DNA from: Sulfurimicrobium sp.
GTDB lineage: Bacteria > Pseudomonadota > Gammaproteobacteria > Burkholderiales > Sulfuricellaceae
Length of the DNA: 64,000 nt
Direction of reading: 5' to 3'
Assembly (NCBI GenBank): GCA_030652035.1
Contig: JAUSBJ010000031.1
Span: 1 to 64,000 of the forward strand
This document shows positions 18,305 to 27,840 of this stretch, piece after piece. Position numbers and translations under genes: made by a program. How positions within the stretch are numbered: the first letter of the stretch is position 1; every line of letters starts with the position of its first letter. Under the pieces are notes generated by a model. That model made no database searches, had not been told where the DNA came from, and worked only from the letters and a program-made list of their open reading frames with translations.

Positions 18305-18706
18305 CTACCTACCACCGCCACCGCCCATACCACCGCCCATGCCGCCACCAGGACCCATGCCACCACCAGGACCCATGCCTTTCCCGGCGCCAACCGCGGG
18401 GGGCATATCAGGCAGTGTCAGGCCTCTTTCCCGTGCACGCTCCTGCATGCGGGCATGATGTTCGGCGCGGACTCGTTCGCGCTCCTCAACTGTTTTGGCG
18501 GCGCGCAATTTGTTGCGGTGCTCGATACGCTCCTGCTGCGTCATCAACTGGCTGCCGTAGACCTGTTCACCGCTGGTGGTTTGTTGCTGAACCTGTTCCT
18601 TCTTTTGAACCTGCTGCTGGACCTGTTCGCCTTCTGCTGCCCAGGATGCGCCGGCAGCAGAATAAAGGGCCACAATGGTGGCTGAAATCAAGGTACGTTT
18701 AAACAT
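18305..18706 (-). CDS. Small secreted protein with Gln-rich middle and Gly/Met-rich tail
   Basis: 133 aa. Signal peptide (MFKRTLISATIVALYSAAGASWA), then a Gln/Val-rich stretch (QVQQQVQKKEQVQQQ), then a charged helix LMTQQERIEHRNKLRAAKTVEERERVRAEHHARMQERARERGL, ending in tandem GPGGGM and GGGMG repeats. The charged helix resembles a conserved motif of exported proteobacterial proteins. Function is unknown; the repeat tail suggests an exposed flexible segment. It has its own terminator and looks monocistronic. Confidence 0.75.
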   Translation of the reverse strand: MFKRTLISATIVALYSAAGASWAAEGEQVQQQVQKKEQVQQQTTSGEQVYGSQLMTQQERIEHRNKLRAAKTVEERERVRAEHHARMQERARERGLTLPDMPPAVGAGKGMGPGGGMGPGGGMGGGMGGGGGR

Positions 18707-18832
18707 GATAAACCTCCAACTCTATAGGGTTTATTATTGAAAGCATCCGTTGGAGAGCGGGTTTGAATACACCGAATCTCCTGTTTACTAAGACAGGCCT
18801 TTGTAGCGCCTAGTTCGAATAGTCAGGCTGAA

Positions 18833-19312
18833 ATGGAGATTAAATTTATATGTGATGCCATGCTGGCGCGTTTGGCCCGATACCTCCGGGCAGCCGGCTA
18901 CGATACGGCGCTTGCTGGCAATGCAGTCTCCGACCGGGAAGTGCTGTGTCAAGCGGTGGGCGAAGGCCGCTGGCTAATCACGGCTGACAGAAAAATTATC
19001 GAGCACAAATCCGCCAGAGGACGGGTAGTGCTGCTCCAGCATGGTTCGCTGGATGCTCAGGCAGAGGCGCTGGGCGAGTATTTCGCCATGGACTGGATGG
19101 GCCGGGCTTTCAGCCGCTGCCTGCTGGACAATGCATTGCTGGTGCCAGCGAGCGATGAAGTCATGCTGGGGGTGCCGCTGGATGTCCGGCAGTCAGGTGA
19201 AATTGTCATGCAGTGCCCATCCTGCCGTCGCGTTTATTGGCGTGGCAGCCACTACCGTCGCATGATGAAGCGTTTGCGGCAGTGGCAGGGCGATGAATCT
19301 ACTACTTTCTAG
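18833..19312 (+). CDS. Mut7-C RNase-domain protein
   Basis: 159 aa. The N terminus KFICDAMLARLARYLRAAGYDTA and the internal ITADRKI with nearby acidic residues match the Mut7-C (PIN-like) nuclease domain. The C terminus has a zinc-ribbon half CPSCRRVYWRGSHYRRM (C, C, H). It is probably an RNA-processing nuclease of unknown target; no operon partner on this strand. Confidence 0.8.
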   Translation: MEIKFICDAMLARLARYLRAAGYDTALAGNAVSDREVLCQAVGEGRWLITADRKIIEHKSARGRVVLLQHGSLDAQAEALGEYFAMDWMGRAFSRCLLDNALLVPASDEVMLGVPLDVRQSGEIVMQCPSCRRVYWRGSHYRRMMKRLRQWQGDESTTF

Positions 19313-19403
19313 GCGTTTCGGACGTTTCCCATGCGATCGGTTATTGCTTGTCCTGTTTTCTTGCCTGGTGTGTGACCGGATCGGGGGTGATGAGGCATCT
19401 TGC

Positions 19404-20543
19404 TCAAGCCTTTTCCAGTTGTAATACCAAGTTGTTTTTTTCCGATGTGGTCTGTTCGGTGAGTGCAAAACCATGAAGCCTGTCCGCGCCGTCAAGAAAC
19501 AGGGCGCGCACACCCTGTGGCGTTGATTCCACTTTCCATGAGCCTTCAGATCCGATGGGCGGTGGGCAGACCGTGATCGGGTAGGCCGGTGTTTTGATCA
19601 CCACTGGCATCGCCGGATAACTCAATTCTGCCTCGGTGCCCGCGAGCACTTTCGCCAATGTTCGCGCCTGCTGCATCAGCGGCATGACAAACAGCAGTAC
19701 CTTGCCTTGCGCTTCGGCACAGTCGCCGATGGCGTAGATGTCCGGGGCGCTGGTTTTGAGTTGATTGTCGACCACGATGCCGCGGTTGATGGTGATGCCT
19801 GCCGCAGCAGCCAAGGCGGTGCGCGAACGCAGACCGATGGCTGAAAGAACAACGTCCGCATCCAGGGTTGAGCCATCGGATAGTTTGAGCTGCAGGGCGT
19901 TGCCGCTGTGTTCCACGGCATCCGCCTTGACGCCGAAGTGCCAGCTCACGCCCTGTTTGCCCAGGGCTTCCTGCAGTTTCAGGCTGGCTTCAGCCGGCAG
20001 CAGGGTACTCAGCGGCCGGGTGCCGGGGTCGATGACGTCAACGCTGAAGCCGCCTGCCAGCAGATCATTGGCAAATTCGCAGCCGATCAGCCCGCCGCCA
20101 AGGACAGCGACTCGTTTTTTGCCCTCCAGCGCGGCCCGGAAGTGTGTGTAATCATCGAGATTGTTGACCGATAACACGGCGTCCGCGCCGTTGCCCCGCA
20201 GCGGCAGGCGGATCGGATCGGCGCCCTGTGCCAGTACCAGCCGGGAATAGGCAATTTCCTGTCCGTTTACGCCGATGCTGTGGCGGTCGGGGTGAATGGC
20301 GCTGATTTCGGTGTGTGCGCTGATCTCGGCATTCAGTTCCTGCGCCATTTGAGTTGCTGTCTTTGTGGCCAGTTGTGCGGCTGATTTGCCGCCTGCAATG
20401 GCATTCGAGAGCATGGGCTTGGAGTAAAACTCACCATCGTCGCAGGTGAAAATATGCAGCGGCGTGGCGGGATCAAGCTTGCGCCATTCCCGTGCCAGCG
20501 TGAAGCCGGCCAGGCCGCTGCCGATAATGATGAGGGGTGACAT
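19404..20543 (-). CDS. Rubredoxin-NAD(P)+ reductase (FAD-dependent oxidoreductase)
   Basis: 379 aa with the FAD-binding GSGLAGFTLAREWRK (residues 8-22), the NAD(P)-binding GGGLIGCEFANDLLAGG and the second FAD motif IYAIGDCAE. The layout and the C-terminal domain match rubredoxin reductases (AlkT/RubB/NorW group). A rubredoxin gene lies 248 bp upstream on the same strand and is the likely electron acceptor. CAGGAGAACGCC precedes the ATG. Confidence 0.88.
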   Translation of the reverse strand: MSPLIIIGSGLAGFTLAREWRKLDPATPLHIFTCDDGEFYSKPMLSNAIAGGKSAAQLATKTATQMAQELNAEISAHTEISAIHPDRHSIGVNGQEIAYSRLVLAQGADPIRLPLRGNGADAVLSVNNLDDYTHFRAALEGKKRVAVLGGGLIGCEFANDLLAGGFSVDVIDPGTRPLSTLLPAEASLKLQEALGKQGVSWHFGVKADAVEHSGNALQLKLSDGSTLDADVVLSAIGLRSRTALAAAAGITINRGIVVDNQLKTSAPDIYAIGDCAEAQGKVLLFVMPLMQQARTLAKVLAGTEAELSYPAMPVVIKTPAYPITVCPPPIGSEGSWKVESTPQGVRALFLDGADRLHGFALTEQTTSEKNNLVLQLEKA

Positions 20544-20607
20544 GGCGTTCTCCTGTGGGGGAAAGGTGTGTTCTCCCCAAGTGTCATTCGACCTTTAAGA
20601 GTCATAT

Positions 20608-20777
20608 TTCGCCGCAAGGGACGCTAAGGTTCGCTAGGGAAGCGGGGTAGGCAGGGATGGGCGGTTTATTGCCCAACTCGCAAAACAATGGGTTGACGGG
20701 CGATAATGGTTCGCCCCTCGGGTAGGGATCCCAAACCCACACGTTTCTGCCTTCCTTTGCGGCCTTTGCGGTTCAAC
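20608..20777. repeat. Dispersed inverted-repeat pair, copy A (CCGCAAAGG-type arms)
   Basis: The left arm at 20608-20640 (TTCGCCGCAAGGGACGCTAA and on) and the right arm at 20751-20777 (inverted, CCTTTGCGGCCTTTGCGG core) bound an interval between the rubredoxin reductase and rubredoxin genes. The same arm sequence occurs at 63645-63785, so this is a dispersed intergenic repeat in the genome. Confidence 0.6.
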
Positions 20778-20791
20778 TGTTATTTCTGGAT

Positions 20792-20959
20792 TTACACAAT
20801 CTGCACCATCTCGAAGTCAGCCTTGCCTACGCCGCAATCCGGGCATGCCCAGCTATCCGGCACATCTTCCCAGCGCGTGCCGGCGGCAATGCCTTCTTGC
20901 GGTGCGCCAAGTGCTTCGTCGTAAACCCAGCCGCATACAATACATTGAAACTTTTTCAT
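20792..20959 (-). CDS. rubA: Rubredoxin
   Basis: 55 aa, found by translating the minus strand from the ATG at 20959 (MKKFQCIVCGWVYDEALGAP...). The two CxxC pairs are C6/C9 (CIVCGWVYD) and C39/C42 (CPDCG), which bind one iron; the PDSWACPDCG segment is diagnostic. It is a small electron carrier, probably reduced by the adjacent reductase. It lies between oxyR and the reductase, all on the minus strand, suggesting a peroxide or superoxide detoxification role. Confidence 0.97.
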   Translation of the reverse strand: MKKFQCIVCGWVYDEALGAPQEGIAAGTRWEDVPDSWACPDCGVGKADFEMVQIV

Positions 20960-21051
20960 TCTTATGCCCCTTGTGCACGTTCATTGGAATAAATCTGAAC
21001 ATTTTAAATTATGGTAGGCAGACCAAATTACAAGTTGATTCTTGATAAAAA

Positions 21052-21996
21052 TCAATTTTCTTGAGGCGGCAGGTCCAGTTTGGTAATGCATGGCAGGTCT
21101 GCGTCCAATACGGCTTGGCGTATGGCGGCGACGGCATCTGGGCGGGGAAAACGTTTACGCCATGCCAAGGCCACACGGCGACTGGGGATGGGCTCACTGA
21201 ACGGGCGGAAAGCCAGCAGGCTGTTTTCCGCAGGGGCCGTGCCAACGGCGCTGCAGGGCAGCACTGTAATACCGGCACCACTTGCCACCATGTGGCGGAT
21301 GGTTTCGAGCGAGCTGCCTTCGAGCGTTTTCTGCAGGCTGCCGGGTGCGGCGCTTGAGCGGTTGAGCGCGGGGCAGGCCTGCAGCACCTGGTCGCGGAAG
21401 CAGTGCCCTTGCCCCAGCAGGAGCAGACTCTCCTGCTCCAGTTCGGCGCTGCTGATGGTCTTTCTTTCGCACCAGGAGTGGCTGGCCGGCAAGGCCACCT
21501 GGAAGGGTTCGTCATACAATGCCTGAGTGACAAAACCGGCCTCGTCAAAGGGGAGCGCAATAATAATGACGTCCAGGTCACCTTGCTTCAATCGCTCGTT
21601 GAGACGGGCAGTAAAGTTTTCATCAATGTGCAATGGCATGTCTGGAGCGCGTTGATGTAGCGCAGGAATCAGTTTTGGCAACAGGTAGGGGGCGATGGTG
21701 TAGATGGCGCCGAGCCGCAAGGGGCCGGCTAGCTGGTCCTGCCCCTGCTGGGCGATGATCTTGACGGTGCTGGCTTCTTCCAGCACCCGTTGTGCTTGCG
21801 CCACCACCTGTTCGCCGATGGGTGTCATGGCGATTTCGCTGGTTCCGCGCTCGAATAGCGCAACGCCCAGTTCTTCCTCCAGTTTGCGGATGGCTACGCT
21901 CAGCGTAGGCTGGCTGACAAAGCAGGCTTCTGCGGCGCGGCCAAAATGACGGGTGCGGGCGAGGGAAACGATGTAGCGCAGTTCTGTGAGAGTCAT
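21052..21996 (-). CDS. oxyR: Hydrogen-peroxide-sensing LysR regulator OxyR
   Basis: 314 aa LysR-type regulator. N-terminal HTH LTELRYIVSLARTRHFGRAA, followed by the substrate-like domain with redox cysteines C199 and C208 (GHCFRDQVLQAC), the same numbers as in Escherichia coli OxyR. It is expected to activate peroxide-defence genes. Its gene precedes rubredoxin on the same strand by about 90 bp. Confidence 0.95.
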   Translation of the reverse strand: MTLTELRYIVSLARTRHFGRAAEACFVSQPTLSVAIRKLEEELGVALFERGTSEIAMTPIGEQVVAQAQRVLEEASTVKIIAQQGQDQLAGPLRLGAIYTIAPYLLPKLIPALHQRAPDMPLHIDENFTARLNERLKQGDLDVIIIALPFDEAGFVTQALYDEPFQVALPASHSWCERKTISSAELEQESLLLLGQGHCFRDQVLQACPALNRSSAAPGSLQKTLEGSSLETIRHMVASGAGITVLPCSAVGTAPAENSLLAFRPFSEPIPSRRVALAWRKRFPRPDAVAAIRQAVLDADLPCITKLDLPPQEN

Positions 21997-22102
21997 GTTG
22001 GAATTTTATCCTAAAGGTGGCGCCGATAAAATCAAACATGGGTTGCGCCGTGCTAAAAAGTGGGCGTATACTTAAGTTGCTTGTTTGAAAGTGGGGGTTG
22101 TT

Positions 22103-22312
22103 ATGAATGTAAATACGAATATGAGCACGGTGCTGGCGTCCATGACGGGGCAGAGCACGGGCGATTCAGTTGGTGTGTCGCTTCTCAGGAAGGCGATGCA
22201 AAACGAGGCGCAAACTGCGCAGCAGCAGCAGGTTAACACTGTGTCCCAACCAGCAAAGACTACAAACAATCTGCCAGCCAATCTGGGTCAGAACATCAAC
22301 ACTACAGCATGA
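22103..22312 (+). CDS. YjfB-like putative motility protein
   Basis: 69 aa from the ATG at 22103 (GTGGGGG upstream); the possible TTG at 22085 is less likely. The core GDSVGVSLLRKAMQNEAQTAQQQQV is close to the YjfB family (small putative motility proteins) in length and in the S/V-LLRKAM-x-x-x-x-Q-x-AQ pattern, followed by a Q/N-rich tail. No flagellar genes are nearby, so the link to motility rests on the family name. Confidence 0.65.
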   Translation: MNVNTNMSTVLASMTGQSTGDSVGVSLLRKAMQNEAQTAQQQQVNTVSQPAKTTNNLPANLGQNINTTA

Positions 22313-22316
22313 TTTC

Positions 22317-22341
22317 AGGGCAGGGGGTTCACCCCTGTCCT
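22317..22341 (+). terminator. Hairpin after the YjfB-like gene
   Basis: 10-bp stem AGGGCAGGGG/CCCCTGTCCT (one G-T pair), 5-base loop, starting 5 bp after the stop codon. A T-rich stretch follows only about 20 bp later, so it is a probable rather than ideal terminator. Confidence 0.55.
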
Positions 22342-22450
22342 ATTCAACTTCCCGACTACCTTTTTTCCCCGCATTACCGTCTCGCTACGACATTAACTGT
22401 GTCGATTGGCGGTATCAAGCCTATTTTTCTCGTTTTTCCTAACATATTTG

Positions 22451-23086
22451 CTACTGAAAACGATGGCGCAGATAGCCGATGATGCCAGGCAGGATGGATA
22501 CGAAAATGATCGCGAGCATCACCAGGGTCAGGTTCTGCTTGATGAAGGGAATGTTGCCGAAAAAGTAGCCGCCGAGCACGAAGGAACCCACCCAGGCGAT
22601 GCTGCCGCTGAAGCTGAATGCGATGAAGCGGCGGTAATCCATGCGCCCCATGCCGGCCACGAAGGGCGCGAAGGTGCGGATGATGGGGAAGAATCGCGCC
22701 AGGATGATGGCCTTGCCGCCGTGCTTTTGATAGAACTGGTGGGTCTTGTCCAGGTAATCGCGGTTGAGCAGGCGCGAGGTGTTGCTTTTGAAGATTTTAG
22801 GCCCGGCCAGGCGGCCAACCCAGTAGTTTGTGTTGTCGCCCAGGAATGAGGCCGACACCAGCAATGCGACCAGAATTCCGGGCGCCATGGCGCCGGTGGC
22901 GGCGATTGCGCCGGCGATGAAGAGCAGCGAGTCGCCAGGCAGGAAGGGGGTCACCACCAGCCCGGTTTCGCAAAAAATGACCAGAAACAGCGCCAAGTAA
23001 ATCCAGGTGCCATATTGCTGGATCAATAAGGGCAGATGCTTGTCCAGATGCAGGACAAGATCGACAAAGGAAAGAAGAAATTCCAC
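22451..23086 (-). CDS. DedA family membrane protein
   Basis: 211 aa, with the DedA signature FLPGDSLLFIAGAIAATG and the ARFFPIIRTFAPFVAGMGRM motif holding conserved arginines. DedA proteins act as lipid flippases or half-transporters needed for envelope homeostasis. The start is GTG at 23086. It follows secF by 20 bp on the same strand and is probably in the same transcript. Confidence 0.9.
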   Translation of the reverse strand: MEFLLSFVDLVLHLDKHLPLLIQQYGTWIYLALFLVIFCETGLVVTPFLPGDSLLFIAGAIAATGAMAPGILVALLVSASFLGDNTNYWVGRLAGPKIFKSNTSRLLNRDYLDKTHQFYQKHGGKAIILARFFPIIRTFAPFVAGMGRMDYRRFIAFSFSGSIAWVGSFVLGGYFFGNIPFIKQNLTLVMLAIIFVSILPGIIGYLRHRFQ

Positions 23087-23106
23087 TGTCTATACCATAT
23101 AGGCAG

Positions 23107-24048
23107 TTATGGCAGTGCTTCGGTTTCTTCGCCTTCCTTTTTCTCGGGTTTGATGAACTGTTCGCGCGACACGCCCAGCCACAGCACGATCGGGCTGGCG
23201 ACCAGCACCGAGGAGTAAATGCCGAACAGGATGCCGATGGTCAGCGCCAGGGCGAAGTAGTGTAGCGCCTCGCCGCCGAAGAACAGCATGGCCAGCACCA
23301 TCAACTGGGTGCTGAAGTGGGTGATGATGGTGCGCGACATGGTGCGGGTGATGGCGTTGTCGATCACTTCGGGTACGCTGGCCTTGCGCATCTTGCGGAA
23401 GTTTTCGCGGATACGGTCGAACACCACCACCGATTCATTCACCGAGTAGCCCAGGATCGCCAGCACCGCGGCCAGCACGGTGAGGGAAAAGTCCCACTGG
23501 AAAAAGGCGAAAAAGCCGAGGATGATCACAATGTCGTGCATGTTGGCGATGATGGCAGCCACGGCGAAGCGCCACTCGAAACGTATGGCGAGGTAGGCCA
23601 TGATGCCGAGGCATACCACTAGCAGGGCCAAGGCGCCGCTTTCATACAGTTCCTGACCCACCTGCGGGCCAACGAATTCGACGCGTTGCAGCTTGACGCT
23701 GGCGTCAGCCGCGACCAGTGCCTGTAATACCTGATCGGACAGCTTGGCGCTGCTGAGTTCGTGTTTGGCGGGCAGACGGATCAGGACGTCGTGCGAGGTG
23801 CCGAAGGTTTGTACCGCAGCGTCTTTCAGCCCCATTTTCTCCAGCGTGTCACGTATTTTTGGCACTTCCGCCGGTTGCGGGTAGGTGATTTCCATTACCG
23901 TGCCGCCGGTAAAATCCACGCCCAGGTTGAGGCCCTTGAAGCCGAGCGCGGCCACCGCCAGGATGAAGGTCACCAGCGAGATCAGCGTGGTGACCCGGGC
24001 ATAGCTCATGAACGGGATGTCGCGCTTGATATTGAAAAATTCCAGCAT
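23107..24048 (-). CDS. secF: Protein translocase subunit SecF
   Basis: 313 aa, six membrane segments, with NLGVDFTGGTVMEI, the YSVNESVVVFDRIREN loop and TRTIITH motifs of SecF. With SecD and YajC it uses the proton gradient to assist late stages of Sec export. 98 bp separate it from secD, with an AACCATGGAG/CTCCGTGGTT inverted repeat in the gap. Confidence 0.96.
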   Translation of the reverse strand: MLEFFNIKRDIPFMSYARVTTLISLVTFILAVAALGFKGLNLGVDFTGGTVMEITYPQPAEVPKIRDTLEKMGLKDAAVQTFGTSHDVLIRLPAKHELSSAKLSDQVLQALVAADASVKLQRVEFVGPQVGQELYESGALALLVVCLGIMAYLAIRFEWRFAVAAIIANMHDIVIILGFFAFFQWDFSLTVLAAVLAILGYSVNESVVVFDRIRENFRKMRKASVPEVIDNAITRTMSRTIITHFSTQLMVLAMLFFGGEALHYFALALTIGILFGIYSSVLVASPIVLWLGVSREQFIKPEKKEGEETEALP

Positions 24049-24146
24049 GTTGAATCCTTGTTTTAAACCGTTTTAACCATGGAGGGCAGGGAGGTGATGC
24101 TTGCTATGATTTCTTCGTTCGCCCCGTGTTCTCCGTGGTTCAATAA

Positions 24147-25964
24147 TCAAATCGAAACTTTGTCCAGCCTGACTTTGCGGCCATAGCTCAGGTTGACGAG
24201 GGCGCGCGACACCACTACCGCACTGAAAATCGAAGTCAGGATGCCGAGGCACAGCACCACCGCGAATCCCCTTACCGGGCCTGAACCGAGCCAGAACAGC
24301 GCCACGCCGGCAATGAAGGTGGTGATGTTGGAGTCCAGAATGGTGTCGAAGGCGCGCTCGTACCCGGCATGGATGGCAGCCTGCGGGGAGGTGCCGTTGC
24401 GCAGTTCCTCGCGGATGCGTTCGTTGATCAGCACGTTGGCGTCGATCGCCATGCCGATAGTGAGCGCGATTGCCGCCATGCCTGGCAGGGTCAGTGTGGC
24501 TTGCAGCAGCGACAGCAAGGCCACCAGGAACAGCAGGTTGGCGCTCAGGGCAATGGTGGAAATCGTGCCGAAGAAGCGGTAGTAAACAATCATGAACACG
24601 GCGATGGCGATGAAACCATAGATGTTCGAGTTGAAGCCCTTGGAGATATTCTCTGCACCCATGCTGGGTCCGACGGTGCGTTCCTCGATGATTTCCATCG
24701 GTGCCGCCAGTGCGCCGGCGCGCAGCAGCAAGGATACGTCGTTGGCTTCCTGAGTGGTCATGGCGCCACTGATCTGCACCCGGCCACCGCCGATTTCCTC
24801 GCGGATTACCGGGGCGGTGATGACTTCTGCCTGTCCTTTTTCGATCAGCAGGATGGCCATGCGCTTGCCCACGTTTTCGCGCGTAGTGTCGCGGAAGATG
24901 CGGGCGCCGCGTCCGTCGAGAGAGATATGCACGACGGGTTCGCTGGTCTGGTTATCGAAGCCGGGGGCGGCATCGCTGATGTATTCCCCGGTCAGTACCA
25001 CCTGTTTCTTGACCAGCATGGGCGAACCCTTGCGCTCGGTATAAAGTTCGGTGCCAAAAGGAATCTGCCCTTGAAGCGCGGCGGTGACGTCATGTTCCTC
25101 ATCCACCATGCGGATTTCCAGGGTGGCGGTACGGCCAAGAATTTCCTTGGCCTTGGCGGTATCCTGCACACCAGGCAATTGCACCACGATGCGGTCTGCG
25201 CCTTGCTGCTGGATGATGGGTTCAGCCACGCCGAGTTCGTTGACGCGATTCCTGAGGGTGGTGATGTTCTGTTGCAGGGCAAATTCCTGGCTGCGTTTTT
25301 GCGCCTGCGGGTTCAAACTGGCAATGATCCTGAATTCGCCTCCCTCTTCCGTCTCCTTCAAAATCAGATCAGGCATGTTTTTTAATAGTTCGTTGGCGCC
25401 CTTGCCACGCGTTTCTGCATCGCGGAACTTGATCTGGATGGTCTGGTCGGGCTGGCGGCTGAGGCCGGCGTAGGCAATCTTTTTCTCGCGTAGCGCACTG
25501 CGTATATCTCCGGTGTAGCGCTCCATGGTCTTGACCAGGGCTGCTTTCATGTCCACTTCAAGCAGGAAGTGAACGCCGCCGCGCAGATCCAGGCCCAGGT
25601 ACATGGGCAGCGCGCCCAGGCTGGAAAGCCAGCGTGGCGAACTGGAAATGAGGTTGAGCGCGACCACGTAGTTGTTGCCCAGGCTGTTTTGCAGCACATC
25701 CTTGGCTTTCAACTGGGTATCGGTGTCCGCAAAGCGAACCTTGATGCTCGAAGCATCCAGCGAGGTTCCCTGAGAGGCCATCTTGTTCTGGCTCAATGCC
25801 TCTTCCACTTTTTGCAGCGTGGACGTATCCACTTTGACCGTGGAACGGGCTGAGGAGATCTGGACGGCCGGCATTTCGCCGAAAAAGTTGGGCAGGGTGT
25901 AGAGCAGACCCAGCAGCAGCGTGACTGCGACCAGGATGTTTTTCCACAGGGGATAGCGGTTCAT
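24147..25964 (-). CDS. secD: Protein translocase subunit SecD
   Basis: 605 aa. N-terminal membrane helix, large periplasmic domains (GLDLRGGVHFLLEVD near residue 130) and five C-terminal helices with IGMAIDANVLINERIREEL. Works with SecF in the Sec holotranslocon. Gene order yajC-secD-secF is the usual one. Confidence 0.97.
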   Translation of the reverse strand: MNRYPLWKNILVAVTLLLGLLYTLPNFFGEMPAVQISSARSTVKVDTSTLQKVEEALSQNKMASQGTSLDASSIKVRFADTDTQLKAKDVLQNSLGNNYVVALNLISSSPRWLSSLGALPMYLGLDLRGGVHFLLEVDMKAALVKTMERYTGDIRSALREKKIAYAGLSRQPDQTIQIKFRDAETRGKGANELLKNMPDLILKETEEGGEFRIIASLNPQAQKRSQEFALQQNITTLRNRVNELGVAEPIIQQQGADRIVVQLPGVQDTAKAKEILGRTATLEIRMVDEEHDVTAALQGQIPFGTELYTERKGSPMLVKKQVVLTGEYISDAAPGFDNQTSEPVVHISLDGRGARIFRDTTRENVGKRMAILLIEKGQAEVITAPVIREEIGGGRVQISGAMTTQEANDVSLLLRAGALAAPMEIIEERTVGPSMGAENISKGFNSNIYGFIAIAVFMIVYYRFFGTISTIALSANLLFLVALLSLLQATLTLPGMAAIALTIGMAIDANVLINERIREELRNGTSPQAAIHAGYERAFDTILDSNITTFIAGVALFWLGSGPVRGFAVVLCLGILTSIFSAVVVSRALVNLSYGRKVRLDKVSI

Positions 25965-26046
25965 GGATCAGATTCCGTGATGGGTGATGGGGAATGGGTG
26001 ATGGGAGGTGGGGGGGTACCCTTCACCCATTACCCATTACCGCTTG
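25965..26046. repeat. Simple inverted repeat GGGTGATGGG/CCCATTACCC between secD and yajC
   Basis: Tandem GTGATGGG units at 25978-26009 face CCCATTACCCATTACC at 26026-26041, with a G-run between. Comparable short palindromic intergenic inserts occur at 24072-24141 and 56662-56727 between genes of other operons in the window. They probably form RNA hairpins in the polycistronic transcript. Confidence 0.45.
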
Positions 26047-26385
26047 CTAGATGTTCTTGATGGTACCCTTGGGCAGCAGAGTGGTGATGGCTGCTTTCTG
26101 CACATTAACTACCACATTCTCAGCGATTTCCACGCTGATGTAGTTTTCGTTGACCTTGACGACTTTGCCCAGTTGTCCGCCTGCGGTGATGATTTCATCG
26201 CCTTTTTGCAGTGCGCTAAGCATGTTTTTCTGTTCCTTGGCGCGCTTCATCTGGGGACGGATCAGCATGAAGTAGAACAGCACGAAAATCACAATAAGGG
26301 GTATGAATTGCATCATGCCGCCGGTCGGGTCCTGTGCGGGCGCGGCATTGGCGAAAGCGTTGCTAATGAACACGGTCATCTCCAT
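26047..26385 (-). CDS. yajC: Sec translocon accessory subunit YajC
   Basis: 112 aa, one membrane helix (MMQFIPLIVIFVLFYFMLIRPQMKR) followed by the conserved cytoplasmic domain QKGDEIITAGGQLGKVVKV. Forms a complex with SecDF. Positioned between tgt and secD as usual. The start could also be the ATG at 26379, two codons downstream. Confidence 0.95.
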   Translation of the reverse strand: MEMTVFISNAFANAAPAQDPTGGMMQFIPLIVIFVLFYFMLIRPQMKRAKEQKNMLSALQKGDEIITAGGQLGKVVKVNENYISVEIAENVVVNVQKAAITTLLPKGTIKNI

Positions 26386-26418
26386 TGATTATTGAAAATA
26401 AAAATAGGCGCAATTCTA

Positions 26419-27840
<1,422 letters not shown>

